The notes beneath the pieces are model-generated. The model was given only the letters and a program-made list of their open reading frames with translations. It had not been told where the DNA came from and did no database searches. 64,000 nt of DNA from assembly GCF_943734655.1 (NCBI RefSeq), contig NC_071355.1, positions 194,121,939 through 194,185,938 of the forward strand. Reading direction: 5' to 3'. The DNA is from Sabethes cyaneus. Lineage: Eukaryota > Arthropoda > Insecta > Diptera > Culicidae. The translations under genes were made by a program, and so were the position numbers. Below, one piece after another: positions 10,370 through 21,959 of this stretch. How positions within the stretch are numbered: position 1 is the stretch's first letter; every line of letters begins with the position of its first letter.

Positions 10370-11150
10370 CAGAGAACAAAGCACTCTTGCGAATGCATCC
10401 GCCTACAAATGACGGATCTCTTTAGAGGCATGTTCGAATGAACCTGATACTATTGATAACCAGAGCGCAGGGTCTAAAACCCTAACCCTAAGGTCGGGAT
10501 AGCCAACCCCACACTACCTGAGTTGTCTTCCCAGATGTCTGATAGAACAGTATCTTCTAAGGTGCTGAGCAGATTTCCCTACTCGTGAAAAAAAGGATCC
10601 AAAATCCCTAAAGAAGGTGGTTTTAATAGCCGTTGCGTAAAGACCCGAATGAGTAAGCTCTAATCCAAGGTGTCATGGACCCTTGCTGAGGGATACCAAA
10701 GTGCCCTCCATAGTAATCTACCCTTACCGCAGAGAGGTTCTGAGGCGGCGTACCTTTATTTCCCCTCCACACGTGGGACTTCTTTTGGATCTCAATATCG
10801 AAATGCCGAGACTAATGGAGTCGAAGGACTAGATTCCGTATCTGAAGATCTGGAGGAAAATTTCAACCTTGACAGCGGCTCCCTATGATGTGGAGAACCT
10901 TCAGTCTTTTCGTTGATCCTGATTTCGTCAAGGTGTGTGGAGCGGGGGTGTGAAGAGTCGCCCGAACAATCTTCCTGATCCGGCGACGTTGCTAGACGAC
11001 GATAGAAATTGTGTCGCCAAACACTAGCGCAAAAGGGCCGTCTGCGCCCAAACCCCAAACGGAGGTTTCGTATAGTGACATGGTGAATACCTCCAGCATC
11101 GCAATCACTTCAAGTGTTTAGCCATCCACTATACTTACCGCAGATCAGTT
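10370..11150 (+). mobile_element. LINE 5' region, same family as the LINE at 48.6 kb
   Basis: Segments such as CCGCCTACAAATGACGG, GTTCGAATGAA, GCAGGGTC, CTAATCCAAGGTGTCATG, GTGCCCTCC-TAGTA-TC, CCCTTACCGCA and GTGGGA-TTCTT recur in the same order at 48.66-49.01 kb, just upstream of ORF1 there. No intact ORF1 follows here, so this is a 5' leader or damaged ORF1 remnant. Confidence 0.55.
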
Positions 11151-11552
11151 AACGGCTATTCGCAACGAAATCCTAAACTGCGTAGCGGAACAGGATACTT
11201 CAGCCATACGCCCAAAGTTCAGAATCTGCTAACTTAAGAACGACTAACTGCTCCTCGTTTGTACCGACATAGAGACAGTAAGATAAGTGAAGACTACCAA
11301 CCCTCAACTCGTGGGATCAAGCGCTGCTAGGAACATACATCATGAAGGACTTTTCAAGGACCCTTGTGTTCATGTATTCACACGGAAAATACCCGAGTCG
11401 CGTGAACACCTCGAGCAAGAGGCAGTCACGTAGCCAGAGGTGGGGGCCAGGAGCCATATGTTGGCTTCTAATGCATTATATGCATATCTTTCTGCTTATA
11501 AATATAATACATCACAATACATTTAACGTATTGTAGTTCTAAACGCAAAAAT

Positions 11553-12246
11553 ATGCATATAAAACAGTTAAAATCAAAATTGGGCCCCCGGGCCCCCCCT
11601 TCTGGCTACGTGGCTGGCAAGAGGGTCCTCCGTCTGCTCCAAATTCAGAACGACGGCTTCTCTACACAAGTGTGGCTAATACTTCGTCACAGCGTGACAG
11701 GAAACACCATCAAGCTGGCGTTGGAGATAGACGCTCTGTCTGCCAACCTAATTGTCAAGCATGGCTTCATGCTGAACCATATGTCCGGCAAATCTCGCAA
11801 GCGACAGGTTGGCGGAGGAGCGGCCACTTCTGCGCCGGGAGCAACGAAGGTACGTGTGGGGTAACTTCCCGAGGGCATTCTGCAACCACCCGCTCCTAAC
11901 ATAGGTTCGCATGGTTCCCTGCAAGAGAGGGTCTACATTAACCACCAACCAATATCCACACGTCCGCGACGGCTGCGATGGTTTGTAAGGTTTCCCTTAA
12001 GGGAATTCTGAATAAACCAGTATCCACTTGCAGGGCTCAGAATTCACCGAACAACCCCGGTCGTGATTCGGTCTCCAGTCGACTGCAGCCGCTGAAGCCC
12101 TCTGATGACGGAAGCAAACTAACCAGCAAGGCGTTTACGCCACTGGCCACCGTCCGCCAGTCGCCGAGTCTAATGGCTCTGCCAAAGATGGTAAACCACA
12201 AATATAGCGGGCAGCCTTCGCCTTCGACGATGAGTATAACGTAGAT
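11553..12246 (+). pseudogene. Coding-like remnant of unknown origin
   Basis: Two stretches read like protein. One runs from near 11616 (KRVLRLLQIQNDGF, later KLALEIDALSANLIVKHGF) to a donor-like AAG|GTACGT near 11850. The other runs from near 12033 (AQNSPNNPGRDSVSSRL, then KPSDDGSKLTSKAF, ending STMSIT) after an acceptor-like CTTGCAG. The two do not join in frame with the splice sites I can see. I do not recognise a family; it may be a LINE ORF1 remnant or a damaged host gene. Confidence 0.25.
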
Positions 12247-12433
12247 AATTAATTTTGACACATTTTTGCAAAAACAAACTTCATGTAAAAAAGTTTGTCA
12301 TTGGTGTTGTATCTAAGACTCCAAGCTCACGTCCGATTGCTATAACTTTGTTCCAAAAACTGACTTTCTTGTTTCGGGCACGCTATTGCATAACCCAGTC
12401 TTCAGAGCGTCTCGCATAGAACGATGCTCGGTT

Positions 12434-12601
<168 letters not shown>

Positions 12602-13019
12602 ATTATTTTGGGATATTCTCATCAAATTCAGACGAGGTTTTACTGCACTGAAGCAAAAGACTTAGTTCTATTAGATTTGTTTTCTCGCTGATTCATTTAG
12701 CTTGGCTACGGACTCTTGTATAAATATGGCCGATAACTGCCCGAAGCAGGACTGTGCATTTAGCAGCATGTGAACGAAGCCACGTCGCGTCGCAGTCGCT
12801 TTTACGGACCTTACCACGGAATGCATCCACGACACTTTGAAATATTCCACAAACATGTTTGTTTTAGCTCCGTTTCTTGTGCTTTTTCAATCGTAAACAG
12901 GTTGTAAATAACTAAGATTTGATTTTAAATCTGTTGTAAATTCTTATTCAAAATCAATTGTATTACTTGGGAAAACCGGCTTCGTTGAATGACGGTTAAC
13001 GACGGACTAAATATTTACG
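12602..13019. other. Unassigned sequence
   Basis: No gene recognised between the CT repeat and the LINE relic. Confidence 0.4.
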
Positions 13020-14165
13020 CTGTGCCAGATCCTCCGAAAAGGCTGTAAATTTAGAGCTCCCATGCACCACTTGCTTGCTAATTTCGAAGCTGCATATGAT
13101 ACCATCAACCGTAAAGAACAGTGAAAAATCACCGACGAGAACGACTTCTCCGAGAAGCTGGCCGAAGCCAGACTGATTAAATCTACACAGTGTTGTGTGC
13201 GGATTTCGAGTGTCGATTTTATTCGAATCTCACAGAGCTTGGAAATTAATCGAACTCGAAAACAGACACTGAGGAAGCCTGCAAGTCGTAGGCAAAATAC
13301 GTATCTGTCAAGAATAAAGTGTGCATAGTAGAATTAAATTGGATAAGTTTTCTTTTTATTTAATTTACAGGTTTCGTATTCTACTAAGACGCTCCAAAAA
13401 CTTCAGTCGACTCACAGAGCTGTTCATCTGTTCATATAACAATACCCGGGGTTCGATCTTTAACAAGTCTAGTCAATTGGTGGGCTTCGCCGATGATATG
13501 GACATTGCGCCAGAATATCTGTAGTAGTGCACGAAGGAGGGAAGATTCGGGTATGTTATATCTAGATGTAAATTTGATTTATTTGGTTAAACTCTCTCGA
13601 GATTCTGGTACTACAATGAACCTCTCGAGGCACGTATAGAGAGCAATTAAAGAATACCATCAGTCTTGATCGATACTGCGACCAGATAACAAGTGTCATA
13701 TCTTATGATAAAATATATCACGGCCCAGGTTATTTTAATATAAAGTGAAGTGAAGTAAAGTGAATATTTAATATATTTTAGGGTAAAGGTAAACACGTCC
13801 ACCAATCTACGGTGATGGGTTTGAAACAATTATCGAAGTTACCTAACTTGGCTCACTGGTTACGGTGAGCAATAGCCCCAGCCGTGAGATTCGAAAGCGT
13901 ATTGTCAGCAGAAGCTATGCGCTTCTACTTAATACAGGCGTCACAAGCAACTGCGATCGAACAGCACTGAGCCCTCGTACAAAGTGTTCTCGATACAGCA
14001 TGCTCGTTAGATCGCTTGTTTCCTACGGGCATGAAACATGGACAATGCTCGAAGTGGACTTACGGGTCCTCGGCAATTTCAAGAAACAGGTGCTAAGATC
14101 TTCTGCAGCGTGAGGTAGGGTGGATAGGCAGTTCTACGGCGGCAAACGAAGTATTCCAAAAGTGG
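13020..14165 (+). mobile_element. LINE reverse-transcriptase relic, interrupted
   Basis: Fragments in order read NFEAAYDTINRKEQ (near 13080), CCVRISSVDFIRIS (near 13195), a break caused by the foldback element at 13250-13432, RGSIFNKSSQLVGFADDMDI (near 13450; catalytic ADD box), then a C-terminal piece LVSYGHETWTMLEVDLRVLG (near 14010). Stops and frameshifts are frequent. It is the same LINE type as at 22.0 and 33.5 kb. Confidence 0.65.
13250..13432 (-). mobile_element. Foldback element, copy 2, inserted in a LINE
   Basis: It matches the family at 5.5 and 38.9 kb in reverse orientation: GCCTGCAAGTCGTAGGCAAA, ATACGTATCTGTCAAGAATA, AGTAGAATTAAATTGGATAA, TTTAATTTACAGGTTTCGTA. LINE reading resumes directly after it, so it inserted into the LINE. 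Confidence 0.55.
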
Positions 14166-14934
14166 TTAAAGTTTGAACGAATACGGCAGGTTAAATATTC
14201 TGGTGCAAAAATTGTGTTGGCTTCAGTGTTGTTCACAAGCGTACAAAAGCTTTATCCCACTGACGCAAGTGTACGACAAACAACCCCTGGTGCTGTGTTC
14301 ACATATTCTGCTATCCGAACACTTATTAGGGCATAGCCTCGTAGCGTCTTTCTGCACAACCCGCTCACGAAGCTAACAACTCATGAGCTGTCAACATCAC
14401 TGTGGCTTCAGATTTTACTTTACTCCTTCTTATCTTCTTTATCGTACACATGCGGGTAAGAGTGTGGGCCTCGCGAGCGATCGGCATCAACTGCTCAGGT
14501 TGCACTGACGAACGAGAGCGACGACTATGGCTGAAAGCTAGATACACATTAGCAAAAACTCATGGCAGTGCATGAAAAACAAGAAAGAGAGTCCGGCAGA
14601 GATGCTAATGCCAGTCTGATTGTTAGAGCGAGATCGCGCGTGTGAGAAAATTAGACCACATGCGAGCGGCTTTTATAACACTGATGAATGCATAAAAAAG
14701 TTATTAGCGAAGAAATTCGAACGTAATAGTCTGATTGCTTATATTTAAGTGGAAAACTGCAACCAGCGATGTGAATAAAGTAATTTTTATCGTACCATAA
14801 CTCGTTATAATGATACTGGTAGCATCGTGAAACGCCACAGAGGTGGTCATCAAAAGATTGCAACGTCACCTGAGATGGTTCGAAAAGTGAGGAAGTGACT
14901 TGAGTGAAATCCATGAAGAAGTCCCAATCAAATA
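14166..14934. other. Unassigned sequence
   Basis: No gene or transposon domain recognised. Confidence 0.4.
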
Positions 14935-15300
14935 GCTAAAGAATGGAAAATATCCGATGGCGGCATCCGACGCATATAGAAAGATAAGCTCATGCAACAG
15001 CAACAAATTAGACTTGACAGAGCGAAGGAGTTGCTTCGCTTAGCCGAAAGCGGCCAATTTCCGAGCATTGTGGTTTTGCTGAAAAAGTCCCCAGCTGAGC
15101 AATTTGAAAATTCTCAAACAATATTATTTATTTGACAGAACGTTCATATGAAAATATGAACCATTGATTGGTTACCAGGAGGTAACACCCGCCACAAATA
15201 TTGGTTTGAGCTGCAGATGGGCGCTCCTCAACAGTTTTCGTTAAACCTGGCGTCAAAGTAAATGCGACATACTATCGGAAAAATGATGAGGCTGCTTCGA
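14935..15300 (+). mobile_element. Tc1/mariner-like transposase relic
   Basis: Broken frames read IAKEWKISDGGIRRI, then RLDRAKELLRLAESGQFPS near 15020, AEQFENSQTILF near 15095 and ADGRSSTVFVKPGVKVNATY near 15215. These are helix-turn-helix and early catalytic-core segments of a Tc1/mariner family different from the one at the left edge. At least two stops and frameshifts are present, and the catalytic C-terminal part is not seen. Confidence 0.65.
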
Positions 15301-16241
15301 CAGGTAAACATTTAGATCGCAAACTATAAACATTTCAGAGAGATTCGGCACCATTTCACAAATCGCGAAGGAAACAAAAATGACTGAAAAACAACATTCC
15401 GAATTTCATTTGTGTGGTCGCAAAGGGTCTCGAATGCACCAAACGCAATTCTGCTGAATTGTTGCACTTTCTGTGTCATTTAAGAATGCAAGGTGTCAAG
15501 TTAAAAATATGCCAGCATTGAGATGCCGAAGAAATCGTTTTCCCACCCAAATTTATAGCTTCAAACGGTCATAAGTAACATATAGGATTCACATCGAGTA
15601 CCCAACCCTGTAATCTAAGGGGCGAACCAACTTACCAGTTGAAAGCCCCAATAAAAAAATTATTGATTGATTAATTCCGATACATCTTAAAATCACTTAA
15701 GCCTAATGTCGTGCCAGAATAATTATATCAAATCAACAAACCTCAATGTTGATTGCACGATTTTTGATTTTTTTTGCTATTAAATTGTAAACTAAATAAT
15801 ATTTTTAAACGTATTTGAATTGTCAAACTTTGTTTTGGAAGGCTTGCGTTTACTTGCGGAGAAAGGACCGCAGGATGTCCCTCGTAGGCCTTCCATATTA
15901 TGAGAAAATGATAATTTCGACAAACGCGGAGGAACGGAGATTTACAACACCGAAACTGCGGGGAATCCAAATAATTTGAAAATTTTCTCTGCAGCTATGC
16001 GTTGTTGTTAATCGTTAGTTTTTCGTATTTTCTTTGTTAAGCCTTCATAACTTTATAACGAACAATCACATAGCTTGAGATTTTTATAACTAAAAAATTG
16101 GGAATAGTCGAATAAGATTTTTTTGAAAATGTACACAACCTACGTAAAAGTTGTTTTCAGCAGGCGAACATAAGGAAATAAGTCGTCACTCGGTTCGTTT
16201 ACGTTTGTCCTTCTGAAAAGATATCCGAGATTTAGTCGTAA
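15301..16241. other. Unassigned sequence with a LINE 3'-end remnant
   Basis: Near 15615-15670, GGGGCGAACCAACTTACCAG, GTTGAAAGCCCC and AATAAAAAAATTATTGATTG repeat a tail also seen near 24.09 kb. Otherwise no gene recognised. Confidence 0.4.
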
Positions 16242-16311
16242 CAAATAAATGTATAAAATTAAGCATAAGCATAAGCATAAGCATAGGGGTAGCAAATAAA
16301 TGTATAAAATT
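16242..16311 (+). repeat. 19-bp direct repeat around an (AAGCAT)n tail
   Basis: CAAATAAATGTATAAAATT occurs at 16242-16260 and 16293-16311. The 32 bases between are mainly AAGCAT repeats followed by AGGGGTAG. This looks like a target-site duplication around the bare 3' tail of a severely truncated retroposon. Confidence 0.6.
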
Positions 16312-16607
16312 GCATCCAAACTAGAGAACGTCGAATGAAAAAATTGATCAATTAACGACTTTGGAAACGTATCACAGAATAAAACACTTCTCGTTCAGTT
16401 ACACATATTTAATCGTTTATCAAATGAGTTCCAGAAATTAGTCATTCTACAGATACAGGCTGTGTTAGGCTGTTATCCTGTTTGATACATCTTGGCTCTT
16501 GCTCCGTCACAATTGCTTGTAACGTTCACTGCCGCAATTCGAGTGTAAATTCAGATCAATATTTCTAACCATACGTGTTATCCCCCAACGATCGTATGTC
16601 ATCGCCT

Positions 16608-18832
16608 TTACGAGCGAACATGATAGCTTGTAACCTTTCCATTGTCATTCACTGTGGTTGCGGCCTCGCGGTGCGACTGTCCATTGATATTAGAGGAAGA
16701 CGAAAAGCTGGACACACCAACAAATCCTGAAACAAGGGAAGCGCCATATATATCATGGAATCAGATTCAATCGAGCTAGGCGGTAAAACGGATAGACTTT
16801 TTTGTTCTGCCCATCGCGCCATTCACTCACCAGGACCCCCAGGCGGAGCGTCACTTCCGAAACGCGTGTTTATATTGGGCGATGACTAAAAGTAAAAACA
16901 AAATAGGCAATAAATAGAAGGCCCAACCAACAAAAAACGCCATTATTGTCACGAACCGGATTTTCCGGGAAAATGTGCGCTGTCTGATGGAATCCCGATG
17001 GTCCGTAGGATGCCGAAGCTCCGGCTGCTCCAAACCCTGCTCCGTTGCCACCGCTGCCGCCACCGCCAGTGGCACCACCATAGTTTCCACTATTGGCATT
17101 GGCTGCAAATGCGGCCTGCTGCTGACGGATGCTATTGAAGAGAGCATTCTGATGTGCCAATTGCTGCTGGTACAAACTATCAGACGATCATCACAGCGAA
17201 GATAAATCACGTTCATGAAACCAAACGAGAGACTTATTATTAATTGTAGACTGTGTATCACTGCGATGGAAAAATCAACTGCTATTGAAGGTGAAGTATG
17301 CAAAGAAAAACGTGAGAGGAAAGATGGCAGATGGGTCGGAATGAATGGCGCGAGGTGAAATTAAATGCATCAGGTATTGAACAGGTTGTTAATGAATGGT
17401 CTTATTTACGATTCGCCGATCGGAGCGGATGTCATGATTTTTCCCATTGTTTGACGAGAATTTCCCCACTCAATTATCGACTCTCCACTGACGGTGACAA
17501 CCTCACGATGGAAGGTGGGAATTTACAGCTTCGCTGTCAACGCGGATGTGAATGATTCAATCGTGTTAAGATTTGGATTTATGTTCATTTCGTGGTTGCT
17601 TCTGCTGTTGGTCGAAATATGCGCTAAATTTACGTAAGCAAAAAAGGCTACTTATTCAAAACGTATTCTACGTCAGAAACGAAAACGAACTGAACATCTT
17701 TAATCCAACAGAAAAGTGCAATTATTTACTTCATTATCGTCATGCGTCAAATTACTTATTGGGATCGAAGAAGTTATTATAGCCATCGTAGTTTTGATGA
17801 GAATAAGGGATATTAGTTCTATATTCCTGATCCGGATGTACTCGCTCTTGAAACTGTTGCTCCTGCGGGTATGGTGGATACTGGCCATACTGAGACGCTG
17901 ATGCAGTTGCCGTTGCTCCTCTGGTGGCGAAGGCCTGAGTAGCAGCTGCTGAGCTAATTGTTATTTTAAGTTAGTTCAAAACCATTTGTTAGAACCTAGT
18001 ACATGAATCACCGACAAGAAAGTAGCAATAACCTACGAAAATATAAAAAAAAATCATGTTTCACAGTCAAAAAAAACTCGAATGACGTTGGAGATTGTTT
18101 TGACTGGTGTCCGTCACTTGAATGTTGATAAGTCCACCACCGAAATTCGTTCTAGCTAACCAGAGCAGTAGCTATGAAGCATTGCATAATTAAACTGCAA
18201 TGCTAGATTGGTATTCGAAAACAAAGCGTTACAGTAGCTACGTGAGTTCACCTCTATCCGGGACCGGCAAGCGGTTAGTGAAACAAGTATTGAATTTTAA
18301 TAGGACTCCAAATAGTTTGAAGAACACGGAAAGTGTTATTCAAGAAAGATTAGCAGGCATATCGAAAGCAAATGAAGCTCGCAAAGTCTATCACTTAGCA
18401 ATTATCAAGTCGAGGTATAAAGGCAAAGGCCATTACTTAGCGAAGTTAGCTTGCAGTCCCTGGAAGAAGCTGTTGAAATCGAAGGCATTCGGAAAAGCCG
18501 GTATCGGTTGGTAGGGGGCAAAACCAGGTGTGAAAGCACCGGTTCCGGCCGCCGCACCCGCTACATTCGGTCCGACGTAGTTGGATGCGAAGCCCCCGTT
18601 GAAACCTGTATTGGTATAGGGGTACTTGTCAGCGTAGGGATTATTGCCATCGTTGGAGCTAATCTGATTGTAGAGACCTGATGACGTACCGGCTCCGGCA
18701 TATTGGCTGCTAGCGAATCCTGCAAGAGAGAAGATTAGAAAAAGGTTAGAGTATAGGCTAGTTGAGTTTTTTAAAGAATTTACCAGCAGTTGTTCCACCC
18801 GCAAGGGCGCATATCATCAAAAGTGTAAACAT
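16608..18832 (-). CDS. Secreted Gly/Ala/Tyr/Asn-rich protein, six exons (307 aa)
   Basis: Exons on the minus strand, assembled from splice sites and frame: 18784-18832, 18437-18719, 17756-17953, 16957-17176, 16831-16885, 16608-16726. They total 924 bases with every junction in phase. Exon 1 encodes the signal peptide MFTLLMICALAGGTTA. Exon 2 has NPYADKYPYTNTGF and FDFNSFFQGLQANFA; exon 3 SQYGQYPPYPQEQQFQERV and NNFFDPN; exon 4 LYQQQLAHQNALFNSI and a Gly-rich run; exons 5-6 SSPNINTRFGSDAPPGG and GFVGVSSFSSSSNINGQ, ending NDNGKVTSYHVRS. There are no membrane segments after the signal. An acceptor just before the ATG implies a 5' leader intron. The donor of exon 4 (G|GTTCGT) is the weakest. It is probably an extracellular, matrix or secretion-type protein; no family named with confidence. 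Confidence 0.75.
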
Positions 18833-19540
18833 GTTTACCTGGAATAAAACACAAAAATAGGTATGAAATCCATTTGGAAAGGTAAAATAATTTTACAAAA
18901 TAGAGCTGATAAATTACACCGTAGGTCTCAAATCTGTACAATAAATATTTACTAAACTGTACTTCGCAACTGTAAAAAATTAAGCTTCAATCAAATATTT
19001 TTGCTAAAACTTATTGTCTTAACTATGTTTAATCAAATACCAAAATCATTTAAAACGGTGCAGTGGTTTGAAAGTTACCATTTAAAAAATCTAAAGGCAA
19101 AAACAGTCCAAAATGATGATTTTCCATCACTTTAACTCAGAAGAGAGCATCAAGAATATACAACAAGTTGTACAATTTTTGAACTGAATCGAAGCACTTT
19201 TAAATTCAAATTTCAGTAGTTTCAGGTAATAAATTTCCTATAGAACGGTGAAGAGCGAAGAGAGGCATCTCGTTCCTTAAGTGGATTGACATTGGAATGA
19301 GTTCAGTTCTTCGCCGAAACACACTAATATCTTTGCTAGATTTATAAGCTAAACCAGATATCGCAATGTTACCACAGATGCTGTGACCCGATGAAGGTGA
19401 ATCCAATTTAAACGTACAAGAGCTTGCAAATACCTTGCTCTCATTTAAGACCAATGTCGTACCTTCAGATCCACTGGGAAAATTTGATAATCGCAAGTTA
19501 GTTTCAATCTCATCGAATCATCTAGCACGCTGGGCCTAGC
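18833..19540. other. Upstream region of the 307-aa secreted gene
   Basis: Holds the probable 5' leader exon and promoter of the minus-strand gene, but I cannot place a start site. No other gene recognised. Confidence 0.35.
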
Positions 19541-19544
19541 TATT

Positions 19545-19720
19545 CATAGTGCCGGTGAGGTCCTTAAAGAGAACAGGTTTTCGCACACAGTCGTCTGGCA
19601 TCCTCACTATGTGGTCGGCCCACCGTAGCCTCCCGACTTTCGCCAGGTGGCGGTGATGGAGATCTCTAAAACTAATGCCTGCAGATCTTGGCTCAAATGC
19701 CTGCACCACTCTCCGCTTCC
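19545..19720 (-). mobile_element. LINE C-terminal relic
   Basis: The minus strand reads FRDLHHRHLAKVGRLRWADH, then IVRMPDDCVRKPVLFKDLTG and a stop. This is the conserved 'RWAGH-RMPDD' tail motif of the LINE type found elsewhere in the window. Only the end of ORF2 is present. Confidence 0.6.
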
Positions 19721-20124
19721 CGTTTGAACTTCATCAAGCGATAGCAACCTTATTGAAGATCGGGTAACCAACCCCGGTGAAAGCTAAGGTCGTATGAAGA
19801 CAGGGAAGGAGGGTCTCTTGCTGACAGAGAGTTTTGGCAAAAGGAACAGTCTTGCCAGTTGTGAGCGCCTGTCTCCAAGTTAAGGGCGGTTTATGATGGT
19901 TAATCTACCGCTCAGTGGATCGTCTTGTTCTTACCAGGTACGCGGCTGTAACCCAGGTGTAGCGCCGTACAACAGCGTCTGATCCGAAATGGGTGGCTGT
20001 CTTATGCAACGCTGTGTCCCGTCAGCTTAATCCAAGACGGTAGACCTGCCTGTGAGACTAGGCTTCGCAGCCGTAGTAAGACGGAGGAGTGCCCAGGACA
20101 TAACATAAAGATAGTCATAGGGGT
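19721..20124. other. Probable transposon-derived sequence
   Basis: GC-richer than its surroundings and adjoining a LINE tail and a SINE, but I identify no domain. Confidence 0.3.
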
Positions 20125-20260
20125 CAGTCCCGGCGTACTGGTTAGCATTCACGCCTATCACGCCGAGGACCCGGGCTCAAATCCCAACCCCACAGAAGTC
20201 ACGAATGACATAAGCTGTTAAAGTGACTATAACCTAACACAAAAAAAACAAAAAAAAGGT
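20125..20260 (+). mobile_element. tRNA-derived SINE
   Basis: GGCGTACTGGTTAGCATTCA (box A type) and GGGCTCAAATCCC (box B type) sit 30-40 bases apart, as in the internal RNA polymerase III promoter of tRNA-like SINEs. They are followed by a short unique part with GTGACTATAACC and an A-rich tail (AAAAAAAACAAAAAAAAGG). Confidence 0.6.
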
Positions 20261-21959
20261 AGTCATCGGGAATACAAATGCACAGGTTATGGTGAATGTC
20301 CAATTGGTTAAAACCACATTATAAATAAAAAAATTGCAAGGTTGTTTTCAAGAATCAACCGCCTGTTTAACGTAGGACTATGTAAAGTTGATGCAAGACA
20401 CACCTTTATTTTTTTACGGCCGCATCCTGCATTCCCAAGTAACAATTTAGGTTTTATTACATTCTTATGATGGCATTAAGACCAAAATTGGTCTTGAAAA
20501 CTGTAATAAGAGTACAATAAAACTCACATTGTTGCTTGGGTTTGTACGAATAGTTTACTTCGAACGAATCGGGAAGCACTATTCTTATATTCGAATGAAC
20601 AAAAGGAAAGGGAGCTCGAACGTCCGAATCGGCTTAACTTTCGAACGAATATCATTCGAACAAAAACAAGTATAAGGGTGATAATGCTGGAACAAATCAC
20701 AAAAAGCCTGCGGTACTGTTCACCCGTTGTGATTCCTCAATAATCTTCAGGCCAATTAGTATATATTTTTTAATTACCCAGCTTATAATAAATACTAGCT
20801 TATAATAAATTAATCTCATTGGGGTTTGAACTCCTAAGAAACTGCAGCTGGTAGATACCATCACCTTTTGCTTTATTTGCGGGAAAGAGTTTTTCTGGTC
20901 GATTTAATAAGGAAGGATCCTGGTTAAAAACCTATTTTGCTAAGCGAAGAAATCAAATAATTTGAAGTCCCGTACTGCTCTTGAAAAGGCTGACTCATAG
21001 AGCTTTTTCTGAACCTTAATTTAGAGTAAGTATACTTGGTAACAATCTTGGTAGCTTCAGAGACAACCAGCTTATCCAATTCATTAGATGACAGCAAACT
21101 AGTAGAGATCTAAAGCTCGCGAGAGGTAATCGTGAAGCACTTCTGGTAGTGAGCCATACCGGAAAACCTAGCGGTAATGCGTTTGAAGATATTATTGATT
21201 AAACAGTTCATGCTGCTGATTGTCTGTTGAAAAACACTGCTCTAGCTCTCCTTAGGGCGTGACTTATTCATTTACCTTGCCCTTCTTGGTCAATTTATCG
21301 CTAACTGTTGGTGTCATTCTAACGATACGATGGTGCAATTTACGTACAATAGAAACATTTACGTGCATATAAACAGATGGTGTGATCTAGTAGTTGGCTT
21401 CATTCAAACAAATTTTTAATGTCCCTCCTTTTTCCTAATTTCATCCGTTTTATCAATGACGTGGCTAGAGGGTGTTGCCTGTAACAACTTCTCAACGAAA
21501 ACTAATAATGAAATGATTTACTGAAACCTGTGGTGAATTTATAAAAATTGTTCAACTTTACGTGAAAACTCCAGGAGTTACTTGCAAAATTCAATCTTTT
21601 GATGAAAACTATACGAAACACATATTTTGTGGTTCGAATGGTAAGCGAACCATAAAAATATATTCGTAATTGGCTGAGCTATAAGCGTTTAAAATCTATC
21701 ACTTGTTCGTGTCATGATTATCTTTGCTTTCGTAGCATGCCACCCTATTAAAGTAAGACGTAGTCCTACGTCAAAAATTAAAAAAAAATGCACGGGTCGA
21801 ACGTGAAGAGTTCTTTCGCCCCGTTACTGGTAGAGAAAACTACCAACAAATGACCATTTTTGTCTTAATGATGGCGTTTTAATCATCGGTTTTCTATCAA
21901 ACTAATGTATATGCTAACTAGGCCTACGTTTCAAGGTTGGATGGTCTCATACACCCTAT
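20261..21959. other. Unassigned intergenic sequence
   Basis: About 1.7 kb without a recognisable gene. Around 20560-20670 there is a cluster of TTCGAACGAAT-like palindromic words of unknown meaning. Confidence 0.4.

Noticed and set aside
10476..10500. Telomere-like CCCTAACCCTAA
   Set aside because: Only two units, inside a LINE 5' region; dipterans do not use this telomere repeat.
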